DNA from: Achromobacter sp. MYb9
GTDB lineage: Bacteria; Pseudomonadota; Gammaproteobacteria; Burkholderiales; Burkholderiaceae_B
Length of the DNA stretch: 64,000 nt
Direction of reading: 5' to 3'
Assembly (NCBI RefSeq): GCF_002975275.1
Contig: NZ_PCOQ01000003.1
Coordinates: 248,001-312,000 of the forward strand
The translations under genes and the position numbers were made by a program. The notes beneath the pieces were generated by a model, which made no database searches, was not told the origin of the DNA, and worked only from the letters and a program-made list of their open reading frames with translations. Positions 43,106 to 52,158 of this stretch are shown here, one piece after another (the first letter of the stretch is position 1; each line of letters begins with the position of its first letter).

Positions 43106-43939
43106 ATGTTCACCATCACTGCGGTAGTAGAAGGGCAGCGCCAGAGCGATACGCCGGCTGCGTTCGTGTTTCCCGGGGGCGAAAGCCAGGTCACGGTGCC
43201 GGCCGGGTTGCGCGCCCAGGCCGATGCGGCCAGCGAGTTCCGCATCCACGCCCTGTTGAAGTCGGCCGATGACGTCATGCAACTGCTGATGCTGACGGAC
43301 GCGCTGCGGCGCCTGAACCCGGCCGTGCCGGTGCACCTGGACATGCCCTACGTGCCTTACGCCCGGCAGGACCGGGTGTGCAACCCCGGCGAGGCGCTGG
43401 GCGCCGCCGTGTTCTGCAAGTTGATCAACGATCAGCAGTACGCCACGGTGACCGTGGTCGAACCCCACAGCGACGTGACGCCCGCCCTGCTGCAACGCGT
43501 CCGCGTGATCGATGCGTCGGCTTTCCTTGCCCGCGCGTTGGCCGCCCCGGCCTTTGCCAACGGCGTCACGCTGATGGCGCCGGACGCTGGCGCCCGCAAG
43601 CGCGTGCAGGCGCTTGCCAAGGCGCTGGGCGTGGCGGACGTTCGCTTCGCCGAAAAGGTCCGCGACCCGCAAACCGGCCGCATCACCGAAACCCGAGTGC
43701 CCGCCGACATCCCCGCGCAGCCGGTGCTGGTGGTCGATGACATCTGCGACGGCGGCCGCACCTTCCTGGAGTTGGCCTCGGCCTTACGCGACACGACCCG
43801 GCAGCCGGTCTACCTGTATGTGACGCACGGCATCTTCAGCAAGGGGCTTGGCGAGCTCAACGCCCGCTACGCCGGCATCTTCACCGCTTACGACTGGACC
43901 GGCGCCGAAGGCGCCGGCGCCCCGGTGCTTGTCAATTAA
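43106..43939 (+). CDS. Ribose-phosphate pyrophosphokinase homologue of NAD salvage locus
   Basis: A 277-residue PRPP synthetase homologue, shorter than housekeeping Prs (about 315 residues). It keeps YVPYARQDRV (about 76-85, ATP site), VVEPHSDVTPALL and the PRPP-binding loop VLVVDDICDGGRTFLELASAL (about 209-229). AAGGG precedes the ATG at 43106. It is followed 15 bases later by nadV. This pairing is common: the enzyme makes PRPP from ribose 5-phosphate and ATP, and NadV uses PRPP to convert nicotinamide to NMN. The promoter and inverted repeats upstream suggest control by NrtR. Confidence 0.9.
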   Translation: MFTITAVVEGQRQSDTPAAFVFPGGESQVTVPAGLRAQADAASEFRIHALLKSADDVMQLLMLTDALRRLNPAVPVHLDMPYVPYARQDRVCNPGEALGAAVFCKLINDQQYATVTVVEPHSDVTPALLQRVRVIDASAFLARALAAPAFANGVTLMAPDAGARKRVQALAKALGVADVRFAEKVRDPQTGRITETRVPADIPAQPVLVVDDICDGGRTFLELASALRDTTRQPVYLYVTHGIFSKGLGELNARYAGIFTAYDWTGAEGAGAPVLVN

Positions 43940-43954
43940 GAAGGAAACCGAGCC

Positions 43955-45649
43955 ATGAATACCCGCGACGACCTGACCCTCAAGAACGGCATTAACCCCT
44001 TCCTGCAAGCCGACTTCTACAAGACAGGCCACCCCTTTCAGTATCCCAAGGGCACCAACAAGATCTTGGCCAACTTCACGCCGCGATCCGCCCGGCTGGC
44101 GCCGGTGCTGCCCGAGCTGTTCGACGGCAAGATTGTCTGGTTCGGCCTGCAAGGCTTCATCAAGGAAATCCTGATCGACCTGTTCGACCGCGAATTCTTC
44201 GGCAAGCCGGCGGGCGTGGCCGTGCGCCAGTACCAGCGGCGGGTGGACAATGCGCTGGGCAAGGGCGCGGTCACCGTCGACCACTTGCAGGCGCTGTATG
44301 AACTGGGCTATCTGCCGTTGGAGATCCGTTCGGTGCCCGAGGGCGCGCGCGTGGATATCCGCGTGCCGCCGGTGACTTTCGTCAACACGCACCCGGCCTT
44401 CGCGTGGCTGGTGACCTATATCGAGACGTTATTCAGCTGCGAGTCCTGGAAGGCATCCACCGTTGCGACCATCGCCTTCGAATACCGGAAGCTGCTGACG
44501 TACTTTGCACGCCTGACGGGCAGTCCGATGGACTTCGTGAACTGGCAGGGGCACGATTTTTCGATGCGTGGCATGGCGGGCCTGCACGACGCCCGCAAAT
44601 GCGGCGCGGGGCACTTGCTGTCGTTCACCGGCACCGACACGATCCCCGCCATTGACTACCTCGAGGACCTTTACGGCGCCGACTCCGACCGCGAACTGAT
44701 CGGCGGTTCGGTGCCGGCGACCGAACACTCGGTCATGTGCCTGGGCAGCAAAGAGGGCGAGATCGCGACCATCCGCCGCCTGGTCACGCAGGTCTACCCG
44801 GCGGGCATTGTGTCGGTGGTGTCGGACACGTGGGATTTCTGGCAGGTGGTGACGGACTTTGCCGCCGCCTTGAAGCCGGAAATCCTGGCGCGCCGGCCCG
44901 ACCCCTTCGGCAACGCCAAGGTCGTGTTCCGCCCCGATTCGGGCGACCCCGTGAAGATTCTGACGGGCTACTTTTGCACGGACGTGGCCAGCGTGGCGGA
45001 CGCCGCGGCCTTGGCGGCCGCTGGCCGCCAAGGCTTCGAGGCGGTGCGCGACGCGGCGACTGGCGCCTTCTGGTTGCTGGACGAAGATGCGCGCCCAAGC
45101 CAGGCGTTGCGCGAAGCGGAAGTGAAGGGCGCCGTGCAATGCCTGTGGGACATCTTCGGCGGCGTGGTGACGGACCGCGGCTACAAGCTGCTGGACTCGC
45201 ACGTGGGCCTGATCTATGGCGACTCCATCACGCTGGCCCGCGGCCGCGACATTCTGGTCCGGCTGGAAAAGAAGGGCTTCGCCTCGGGCAACGTCGTGCT
45301 TGGGATCGGGTCTTACACCTACCAGTACCTGACGCGCGACACGTTCGGGTGGGCGTTGAAGGCGACGTATGCCGAAGTCGACGGCGAACCCCAGGAACTG
45401 GTGAAGGATCCCGTCACGGATTCCGGCGTGAAGCGTTCGGCCAAGGGCCTGTTGCGGGTCGAGGAAACGGCGACGGGATATGTGCTGCTTGACCAGCAGA
45501 CCCCGGCGCAAGCCGAGGGTGGCGCGCTGGTGCCCGTGTTCCGCGATGGCAGCTTGCTGGTGGAGCAGAGCCTGGCCCAGATCCGGGAACGGTTGCAAGG
45601 GTCATGGGTGTGCCCAGAGCCGGGCAGCATCGATTGGACCGGGCGCTGA
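43955..45649 (+). CDS. nadV: Nicotinamide phosphoribosyltransferase
   Basis: A 564-residue NAMPT/NadV enzyme, longer than human NAMPT (491). It catalyses nicotinamide plus PRPP to NMN. Features include the opening LKNGINPFLQADFYKTGHPFQYP, MRGMAGLHDARKCGAGHLLSFTGTDTIPAID, SVPATEHSVMCLGS (with the phosphorylated His of NAMPT enzymes) and VVSDTWDFWQVVTDF. VFRPDSGDPVKIL is the phosphate-binding segment, and GDSITLARGRDIL and GIGSYTYQYLTRDTFGWALKATY complete the core. AAGGA precedes the ATG at 43955. It forms an operon with the Prs homologue, giving a compact NAD salvage route. A strong bidirectional terminator follows. Confidence 0.95.
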   Translation: MNTRDDLTLKNGINPFLQADFYKTGHPFQYPKGTNKILANFTPRSARLAPVLPELFDGKIVWFGLQGFIKEILIDLFDREFFGKPAGVAVRQYQRRVDNALGKGAVTVDHLQALYELGYLPLEIRSVPEGARVDIRVPPVTFVNTHPAFAWLVTYIETLFSCESWKASTVATIAFEYRKLLTYFARLTGSPMDFVNWQGHDFSMRGMAGLHDARKCGAGHLLSFTGTDTIPAIDYLEDLYGADSDRELIGGSVPATEHSVMCLGSKEGEIATIRRLVTQVYPAGIVSVVSDTWDFWQVVTDFAAALKPEILARRPDPFGNAKVVFRPDSGDPVKILTGYFCTDVASVADAAALAAAGRQGFEAVRDAATGAFWLLDEDARPSQALREAEVKGAVQCLWDIFGGVVTDRGYKLLDSHVGLIYGDSITLARGRDILVRLEKKGFASGNVVLGIGSYTYQYLTRDTFGWALKATYAEVDGEPQELVKDPVTDSGVKRSAKGLLRVEETATGYVLLDQQTPAQAEGGALVPVFRDGSLLVEQSLAQIRERLQGSWVCPEPGSIDWTGR

Positions 45650-45664
45650 AAGGTCGGACGGCGT

Positions 45665-45693
45665 AAAAAAAGCTCCCTGGGGAGCTTTTTTTT
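45665..45693. terminator. Bidirectional terminator between nadV and SURF1 genes
   Basis: AGCTCC (45671-45676) pairs with GGAGCT (45681-45686) around a 4-base loop, with an A-run before (45665-45670) and eight T residues in total after the stem (45686-45693). It works as an intrinsic terminator in both directions and sits between two convergent genes. Confidence 0.88.
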
Positions 45694-45697
45694 CGGG

Positions 45698-46477
45698 TCA
45701 GGCTTTGCCGCGCGCGCGCTTTTCTTCGCGTACGAAGATCACCACGCCGACGATGATCATGAGCGCCAGCGCGTACCAGGTGATGGCGTAGACCAGGTGA
45801 TTGTTCGGGAACGTCAGCGCCGTCAGGCCGCCGACGGGCGCTTTCGCGGGATCCCGGCTGGGGCTGGACGCCGCGTCGGCATCGATGAAGTACGGCGCCA
45901 CGTCGGTCAGCCCGCGTGCCGTGCCGATGGCCGGCAGGTCGCGTGAATACCAGAGGTTGGCCGCCGGATCGTTGTTGCGCAGGAAGCCGCTGCCGGGTTC
46001 ACCCATGCGCAGCAGGCCGGTGACGCTGCCTTGCGCAGGTGCCTGCGTGGTGTTGGCCGCGTTCTTGCGCCATTCCGGCAGGACGAACCCGCGGTTGACC
46101 AGCACGGTGCCGCCGTCGGCCAATTGCAGCGGCGTCATGACCCAGTAACCGCTGCCCAGTTCGGTGGCGGCTTGCACCAGCGTCTGGCGGTCGTACTGGT
46201 ACGTGCCGGAAGCGGCCACGTGGCGGTATTCAGCGTTATTGAAGGACAGGGCCCGCCAGTCTCGTTTGCCCGGCGCCGGCGTGGTGGGCGCATGAGCGCG
46301 CTGATTGACCTGCGCGATCAGGTCGCGCTTCCAGGCCAGCCGGTGCACCTGCCAGGTGCCCAGGGCGCACAGGCCCGCGAACAGCGCGACAGCAACCACC
46401 CCCAGGATGACCAGGGTGGTTTTGCTGCGCGGATTACGGGGGGTGTCGCCGGTATGAGTGTTTTTTACTGCTGCCAT
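45698..46477 (-). CDS. SURF1-family protein (oxidase assembly)
   Basis: A 259-residue SURF1-like membrane protein. TM1 is at about 22-42 (TLVILGVVAVALFAGLCALG, then TWQVHRLAWKRDLIAQV, the family signature). A periplasmic domain contains YWVMTPLQLADGGTVLVNRGFVLPEW, and a second helix lies near the C-terminus (HLVYAITWYALALMIIVGVVIF). SURF1 proteins help insert heme into heme-copper oxidases. Its ATG overlaps the cyoD stop by one base, so it is the last gene of the cyo operon and probably serves this oxidase. Confidence 0.92.
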   Translation of the reverse strand: MAAVKNTHTGDTPRNPRSKTTLVILGVVAVALFAGLCALGTWQVHRLAWKRDLIAQVNQRAHAPTTPAPGKRDWRALSFNNAEYRHVAASGTYQYDRQTLVQAATELGSGYWVMTPLQLADGGTVLVNRGFVLPEWRKNAANTTQAPAQGSVTGLLRMGEPGSGFLRNNDPAANLWYSRDLPAIGTARGLTDVAPYFIDADAASSPSRDPAKAPVGGLTALTFPNNHLVYAITWYALALMIIVGVVIFVREEKRARGKA

Positions 46478-46902
46478 CAGGGCATATTCCGCATGTCGTG
46501 TGTGGACATGGGCATCATATTGGAGTTCAAGTGATACATGATCCAGATTGACCCGCTGAGCGTGATTACGACCAGCACCAGCGTGAATATTAACGCCAAC
46601 ATGTTCCACCCGCTTTCGGACTTGGTGTCCATGTGCAGGAAGTACACGATGTGGACCACGATCTGCACGACGGCAAAAGCCAGGATCACCAGCGCGGTCG
46701 TGCGGGAACTGTCGAACACGCGGTCCATCACCAGCCAGAACGGGATGGCGGTCAGGATGGCCGCCAGGACAAAGCCCGTGAAGTAGCTCTTGAGCGTGCC
46801 GTGCCCGGCGCCGTCGTCATCGTCATGATCGTGGCCGCCGCCGTGGCCGTGCCCGTGGTCGCCATGCCCGCGATCAGCCAGGTTATCCATGTGCGAGCTC
46901 AT
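46477..46902 (-). CDS. cyoD: Cytochrome o ubiquinol oxidase subunit IV
   Basis: A 141-residue subunit IV of the bo3 oxidase with three transmembrane helices (about 41-61, 68-88 and 101-122; the third reads MLALIFTLVLVVITLSGSIWIMYHL). HIVYFLHMD is a typical motif. The N-terminal 35 residues are unusually rich in His, Gly and Asp (GHGDHGHGHGGGHDHDDDDG), which could bind metal. The ATG at 46902 lies in the cyoC end (4-base overlap). CyoD aids assembly and stability of the complex in the inner membrane. Confidence 0.93.
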   Translation of the reverse strand: MSSHMDNLADRGHGDHGHGHGGGHDHDDDDGAGHGTLKSYFTGFVLAAILTAIPFWLVMDRVFDSSRTTALVILAFAVVQIVVHIVYFLHMDTKSESGWNMLALIFTLVLVVITLSGSIWIMYHLNSNMMPMSTHDMRNMP

Positions 46903-47543
46903 GGCAGCACTCCCATCAGATAGACGAAGGTGAACACGCCCACCCAGATCAGATCCAGGAAGTGCCAGAACATCGACAGGCACATCAGGCGGCGCCGGTT
47001 TTCAGGGATCAGGCCGTGCATCTGCACCTGGATCATCATCGTCACCAGCCAGACGATGCCGAACGTGACGTGCAGCCCGTGCGTGCCGACCAGCGTGAAG
47101 AACGACGACAGGAAGGCGCTGCGTTGAGGGCCCGCGCCCTGGTGGATCAGGTGCGCGAATTCGTAGAGTTCCAGCGACAGGAAGCCCAGGCCAAGGATGC
47201 CGGTGACCGCCAGCCACAATTGCGTGGCGCCGATGCGGTTGCGCCGCATCTCCAGCATCGCAAAGCCGTAGGTGATGGACGACAGCAGCAGCAGGGACGT
47301 GTTCACCGCCACCAGCGGCAAATCGAACAGGTCCGCGCCTGATGGGCCCGCCGCATAGTTGCGGCCCAGCACGCCGTACGTCGCGAACAGGCAGGCGAAG
47401 ATGAGGCAGTCGCTCATCAGGTAAACCCAAAACCCCAGCAGGGTGCCGTTCTTGGGATGATGTTCGCCCGCGACGTAGAACACGGGCTCCGGGGGCGGCG
47501 GCGCGGTGCCGCCGGGCAGGGTGGGGGCCAGGGTATCAGACAT
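46899..47543 (-). CDS. cyoC: Cytochrome o ubiquinol oxidase subunit III
   Basis: A 214-residue subunit III with five predicted transmembrane helices. [22 protein letters not shown] opens the first helix; [52 protein letters not shown] and [19 protein letters not shown] follow. [10 protein letters not shown] and WHFLDLIW are conserved in CyoC. The ATG at 47543 overlaps the end of cyoB by 8 bases. Third gene of the cyoABCD operon. Confidence 0.96.
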   Translation of the reverse strand: MSDTLAPTLPGGTAPPPPEPVFYVAGEHHPKNGTLLGFWVYLMSDCLIFACLFATYGVLGRNYAAGPSGADLFDLPLVAVNTSLLLLSSITYGFAMLEMRRNRIGATQLWLAVTGILGLGFLSLELYEFAHLIHQGAGPQRSAFLSSFFTLVGTHGLHVTFGIVWLVTMMIQVQMHGLIPENRRRLMCLSMFWHFLDLIWVGVFTFVYLMGVLP

Positions 47544-49539
47544 TTTTCGCAAGCAACCTTGTCCGGGCGGCTTCTTCGCGCACGACCTCGTCGGCCGGCA
47601 CGTAGTAGTCGCGCTTGTAGTTGAAGGTATGAATGATGGACACCAGGATCAACGCGGCGAACGACAGCACGGCCAGCGGCCACATGTGCCAGATCAGCGC
47701 AAAGCCCATCACCACGCTGATCGCCGCCAGCACCACGCCGGCCCAGGTGTTCTTCGGCATGTGGATGGGGATGAAGCCTTGCTGCGGCCGCTGATAGCCG
47801 TGCTGCTTCATTTGCCACCAGGCGTCCAGGTCATGCACGCGCGGCGTGAACGCGAAGTTGTAGTTGGGCGGGGGCGACGACGTGGACCATTCCAGCGTGC
47901 GGCCGTCCCAGGGGTCGCCGCTGTCGTCGCGCAATTGGTCGCGCCGGCGGTAGCTGACGACCAGCTGGATGATGAAGCTGGCGATGCCGCAGGCGATCAG
48001 CAACGCGCCGAAGGCCGCTACCTGGAACCAGATTTGCAGCGACATGTCTTCGAAGTGGTTCACGCGGCGCGTCACGCCCATCAACCCCAGCACGTACAGC
48101 GGCATGAACGCCACGTAAAAGCCCACCAGCCAGAACCAGAACGAGCACTTGCCCCAGAACGGGTCGAGCTTGTAGCCGAAGGCCTTGGGGAACCAGTACG
48201 TGATGCCGGCCATCAGCCCGAACAGCACGCCGCCGATGATGACGTTGTGAAAGTGCGCGATCAGGAACAGGCTGTTGTGCAGCGCGAAGTCGGCGGGGGG
48301 CACGGCCAGCAGCACGCCTGTCATGCCGCCGATCACGAACGTGACCATGAAGCCCAGCGTCCACAGCATGGGTACTTCGAAGCGGATGCGGCCGCGGTAC
48401 ATGGTGAAGAGCCAGTTGAAGATCTTGGCCCCGGTCGGGATCGAGATGATCATGGTCGTGATCCCGAAGAACGAGTTCACGCTGGCGCCGGACCCCATGG
48501 TGAAGAAGTGGTGCAGCCAGACCAGGTACGACAACACCGTGATCACGACGGTGGCGTACACCATGGATGCGTAGCCGAACAGACGCTTGCGGCAGAAGGT
48601 GGCCACCACTTCCGAGAAGATGCCGAAGGCGGGCAGGATCAGGATGTAGACCTCGGGGTGGCCCCAGATCCAGATCAGGTTCACGTACATCATGGCGTTG
48701 CCGCCGAAGTCTGCCGTGAAGAAGTTGGTGCCGACGTAGCGGTCCATGGACAGCAGGGCCAGCACGGCGGTCAGCACGGGGAAGGCCGCCACGATCAGCA
48801 CGTTGGTGCACAGCGCCGTCCAGGTGAAGATGGGCATGCGCATCATGGTCATGCCGGGCGCGCGCATCTTCACGATGGTGACCAGCAGGTTGACGCCGGA
48901 TAGCAGGGTTCCCACCCCCGCTATCTGCAACGCCCAGATGTAGTAGTCGACCCCGACGTCGGGGCTCTGCATGATGCCTGACAAGGGCGGGTAGGCCAGC
49001 CAGCCCGTGCGCGCGAATTCGCCGACGAACAGCGACATCATCACCAGCACGACGCCACCCGTCGTCATCCAGAAGCTGAAGTTGTTCAGAAAGGGGAAGG
49101 CCACGTCGCGCGCGCCGATCTGCAGCGGCACGATGTAGTTCATCAGCCCCGTGACCAACGGCATGGCCACGAAGAAAATCATGATCACGCCGTGCGCGGT
49201 GAAGATCTGGTCATAGTGGTGCGGAGGCAGATAACCCGCCGAATCGCCGAAGGCCACCGCCTGTTGCAAGCGCATCATGATGGCATCGGCGAAACCGCGC
49301 AGCAGCATCACGATGCCCAGGATCACGTACATGATCCCGATCTTCTTGTGGTCGATACTGGTGAACCACTCGTGCCACAGGTAGCCCCATTTCTTGTAGT
49401 ACGTGATGGAGCCCACCACGACGATGCCGCCTACCGCCACCATGAAGAAGGTGGCAAGCAGGATGGGTTCGTGAAAGGGGATGGCGTCCCAGGTCAGTCG
49501 ACCGAAGATCAGCTTGAGGAGGTCAGGTTGATCAGGCAT
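47536..49539 (-). CDS. cyoB: Cytochrome o ubiquinol oxidase subunit I
   Basis: A 667-residue catalytic subunit of the bo3-type ubiquinol oxidase, which reduces oxygen to water and pumps protons. It has about 15 transmembrane helices. [16 protein letters not shown] carries the low-spin heme ligand. [15 protein letters not shown] carries the CuB His and the cross-linked Tyr. [10 protein letters not shown] supplies the two CuB histidines, and [12 protein letters not shown] carries the high-spin heme ligands. Full length for the family. Located 81 bases after cyoA; that gap has no gene. Confidence 0.98.
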   Translation of the reverse strand: MPDQPDLLKLIFGRLTWDAIPFHEPILLATFFMVAVGGIVVVGSITYYKKWGYLWHEWFTSIDHKKIGIMYVILGIVMLLRGFADAIMMRLQQAVAFGDSAGYLPPHHYDQIFTAHGVIMIFFVAMPLVTGLMNYIVPLQIGARDVAFPFLNNFSFWMTTGGVVLVMMSLFVGEFARTGWLAYPPLSGIMQSPDVGVDYYIWALQIAGVGTLLSGVNLLVTIVKMRAPGMTMMRMPIFTWTALCTNVLIVAAFPVLTAVLALLSMDRYVGTNFFTADFGGNAMMYVNLIWIWGHPEVYILILPAFGIFSEVVATFCRKRLFGYASMVYATVVITVLSYLVWLHHFFTMGSGASVNSFFGITTMIISIPTGAKIFNWLFTMYRGRIRFEVPMLWTLGFMVTFVIGGMTGVLLAVPPADFALHNSLFLIAHFHNVIIGGVLFGLMAGITYWFPKAFGYKLDPFWGKCSFWFWLVGFYVAFMPLYVLGLMGVTRRVNHFEDMSLQIWFQVAAFGALLIACGIASFIIQLVVSYRRRDQLRDDSGDPWDGRTLEWSTSSPPPNYNFAFTPRVHDLDAWWQMKQHGYQRPQQGFIPIHMPKNTWAGVVLAAISVVMGFALIWHMWPLAVLSFAALILVSIIHTFNYKRDYYVPADEVVREEAARTRLLAKNV

Positions 49540-49620
49540 CTCGATTCCAGCGTAAAGACCACGATTTCATGAAGCCCTTGCAACGGCCGGCCCGTGTCGC
49601 GACGGACGCGCGGCACGCCG

Positions 49621-50670
49621 CTACAACACGAGCCCTTCGGTGGACGTGCACATGGCGCCTACATACTTGCGCGGCGGCGTGCCGGCCAAGCCCAGGCGTT
49701 CGCGCGTTTCCGGGTCCAGCGTAGTGATGTTGAGCGCGCCCGGGATGCCCATGCCGCCCTGCGAGTCGATGGCCATCGCGTCTTTCATGCACATGCGGTT
49801 GCCTTCGACGCAGCGGTTCACGATGGCGTCGAACAGGCCCGGCGCGACCGTGGCGTAGCGCTGGACCGGGTTGCGTTCGCTGGGCTGCTCAAGCTTCAGG
49901 TAGGCGTCGCGGCTGAGCTTGTCGGGCGAGGCGCGGGTGTCGGCCACCCACTTGTCGAAGCCCTGCTGGTCCAGGCCGTGAAACTTGAAGCGCATGCCCG
50001 AGAAGCCCGATCCGCTGTAGTTGGCGGACAGGCCTTCGTATTCGCCGGGATGGTTGATCACCGCATGCAGCGTTGTCTGCATGCCGGGCATGGCGTAGAT
50101 CTGGCCCGCCAGCGCCGGCACGAAGAAGGAGTTCATCACGGTTGATGACGTGATCTTGAACTGGATGGGGCGGTCGACCGGCGCGGCCATTTCATTGACC
50201 GTGGCGATGCCTTGCTCGGGATAGAGGAAGAGCCACTTCCAGTCCAGCGCCACCACCTCGACGACAAGCGGTTTGGTACCCGCGGGGACCTCGCGGCCTT
50301 CGGACAGGCGCGCAAGCGGACGGTAGGGATCCAGTTGATGGGTGCTGACCCAGGTCAGGGCGCCGAGCGCGATGATGATCAGCAGGGGCGCAGCCCAGAT
50401 CAGAAGCTCCAGCATCGTGGAGTGGTTCCATTCCGGGTCGTAGTGGGCGTCTTTGTTGCTGGCCCGATAGCGCCACGCGAACAGGAAGGTCAGGAAGATC
50501 ACCGGCACGATGATCAGCAGCATCAAGCCGGTGGAGATGATGATCAGATTACGCTGTTGAAGTGCCACATCGCCCGATGGCGACAGCAGTACTGCATTGC
50601 ATCCGGCGAGCAATGGCAGGGCGGCAATCAGGATCAATCCGCGGAGCCTTGTGAAGGACGGCATAGCCAT
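49621..50670 (-). CDS. cyoA: Cytochrome o ubiquinol oxidase subunit II
   Basis: A 349-residue lipoprotein subunit II. The signal peptide ends in the lipobox LPLLAGCNAVLLSP with Cys at about residue 22. Two transmembrane helices follow (about 42-65 and 86-108). The periplasmic cupredoxin-like domain has ALDWKWLFLYPEQGIATVNE, TSSTVMNSFFVPALAGQIYAMPGM and EYEGLSANYSGSGFSGMRF. The CuA ligands are absent, as expected for a quinol oxidase. The ATG at 50670 is used; a second ATG two codons later is possible. It is the first gene of the operon and is divergent from an MHS transporter. Confidence 0.97.
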   Translation of the reverse strand: MAMPSFTRLRGLILIAALPLLAGCNAVLLSPSGDVALQQRNLIIISTGLMLLIIVPVIFLTFLFAWRYRASNKDAHYDPEWNHSTMLELLIWAAPLLIIIALGALTWVSTHQLDPYRPLARLSEGREVPAGTKPLVVEVVALDWKWLFLYPEQGIATVNEMAAPVDRPIQFKITSSTVMNSFFVPALAGQIYAMPGMQTTLHAVINHPGEYEGLSANYSGSGFSGMRFKFHGLDQQGFDKWVADTRASPDKLSRDAYLKLEQPSERNPVQRYATVAPGLFDAIVNRCVEGNRMCMKDAMAIDSQGGMGIPGALNITTLDPETRERLGLAGTPPRKYVGAMCTSTEGLVL

Positions 50671-50796
50671 ACCTCGAAACGTAACCGTGGGAGGTAAACG
50701 CAACACTACGCTGGAAGCCGCGAAAAATCTAGGGTAAAAAGAACAAAAGTGTGCAAGGCAGTGGCGTATTTCGGACCTCCTACAGTGAGCAAACCC

Positions 50797-52131
50797 ATGT
50801 CGACCACCACGCAATATCCCGGTCATGCTTCTTCCGTTCCCGGTCCTGGGGCGTTGACCGGCGGGGTCAGCCATGCCAAGGTGGCCCCCGGTGAAATCGC
50901 CGTCGGCGTGGTAGTGGGACGCGCCTCTGAGTACTTCGACTTCTTCGTGTTCGGCATCGCCTGCGTGCTGGTTTTTCCGAAGGTCTTCTTCCCCTTCGAA
51001 CCGCAACTGGAAGGCACGCTCTGGGCCTTCGTCATCTTCTCCTTCGCGTTCATCATGCGGCCCATCGGCACGGCGTTGTCGATGGCGATCCAGCGGCGTT
51101 GGGGCCGCGCCACAAAATTGACGGTCGCGCTGTTCGTGCTGGGAACGGCCACGGTGGGCATGGCGTTCCTGCCCAGCTACAACACGCTTGGCGCGCACGC
51201 CATCACGTTGCTGGCGGTGTTCCGGTGTCTGCAAGGGCTGGCGTTCGGCGGATCCTGGGACGGGCTGCCGTCGCTGCTGGCGCTGAACGCGCCGCCCAAT
51301 CGCCGTGGCTGGTATTCGATGATGGGCCAGTTGGGCGCGCCGGTCGGCTTCATGGTGGCCAGCGCGCTGTTCCTGTACCTGCACGTCACGCTGACGCAGT
51401 CGGACTTCCTGGAATGGGGCTGGCGCTATCCCTTCTTCGTGGCGTTCGCCATCAACGTGGTGGCGCTGTTCGCGCGGCTGCGCCTGGTCGTCACCGAGGA
51501 ATACACGCAGTTGCTGGAAGAGGGCGAGCTTGAACCCATCAGCATCGCCGAGATGGTGCGCTCGCAAGGCTATAACCTGTTCATCGGCGCTTTCGCGGCC
51601 TTGGCCAGCTACGCGCTATTCCACCTGGTCACGGTGTTTCCGTTGTCGTGGATCGCCGTCAGCGCCACGCAACAGATCACGGATGTGCTGATCGTGCAGA
51701 TCATCGGTGCCGTGATCGGCATCCTGGGGACGGTGGCATCGGGCTGGCTCGCCGACCGCATCGGCCGGCGCACGACGTTGGGCTTGCTGGCCGTGCTGAT
51801 TGCCGTGTTCGCGTTGTTCACGCCCTGGCTGCTGGGCGGCGGGCCGATGGGCCAGGACGCGTTCATCCTGGTGGGCTTCGCGCTGCTGGGCTTGTCGTAC
51901 GGCCAGGCTTCGGGCACCGTCACCGCCAACTTCACGCGCCGCTTCCGCTACACGGGCGCGGCGCTCACGTCCGACATGGCGTGGTTGGTCGGCGCGGCGT
52001 TCGCGCCGCTGGTCGCGTTGGGATTGTCGGCGCGCTTCGGCCTGGTGGCCGTCAGCATCTATCTGCTTTCCGGCGCGGCATGCACCTTGCTGGCGCTACG
52101 CATCAACAAGGTGCTGGAAACGCGCGACTGA
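50797..52131 (+). CDS. MHS-family MFS transporter (metabolite:proton symporter)
   Basis: A 444-residue inner-membrane transporter with 12 predicted helices. EYFDFFVFGIACVLVFPKVFFP is the usual helix 1 of the metabolite:H+ symporter group. GTALSMAIQRRWGRATKLTVAL and GWLADRIGRRTTLGLLAVLIA are the two motif-A loops. LQGLAFGGSWDGLPSLLALNAPPNRRGWY is the helix-4 region. The ATG at 50797 is chosen; a GTG at 50785 is in frame. Relatives carry citrate, shikimate, alpha-ketoglutarate or proline/betaine, so an organic acid or osmolyte is likely, but the substrate is unknown. Divergent from cyoA over 126 bases. Confidence 0.92.
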   Translation: MSTTTQYPGHASSVPGPGALTGGVSHAKVAPGEIAVGVVVGRASEYFDFFVFGIACVLVFPKVFFPFEPQLEGTLWAFVIFSFAFIMRPIGTALSMAIQRRWGRATKLTVALFVLGTATVGMAFLPSYNTLGAHAITLLAVFRCLQGLAFGGSWDGLPSLLALNAPPNRRGWYSMMGQLGAPVGFMVASALFLYLHVTLTQSDFLEWGWRYPFFVAFAINVVALFARLRLVVTEEYTQLLEEGELEPISIAEMVRSQGYNLFIGAFAALASYALFHLVTVFPLSWIAVSATQQITDVLIVQIIGAVIGILGTVASGWLADRIGRRTTLGLLAVLIAVFALFTPWLLGGGPMGQDAFILVGFALLGLSYGQASGTVTANFTRRFRYTGAALTSDMAWLVGAAFAPLVALGLSARFGLVAVSIYLLSGAACTLLALRINKVLETRD

Positions 52132-52158
52132 TCAGGGGGAACGCAAGGCATTGCCGCG

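Noticed and set aside
50671-51567. N-terminal extension of cyoA
   Set aside because: It is antisense to the MHS transporter and would bury the lipoprotein signal peptide inside the protein.
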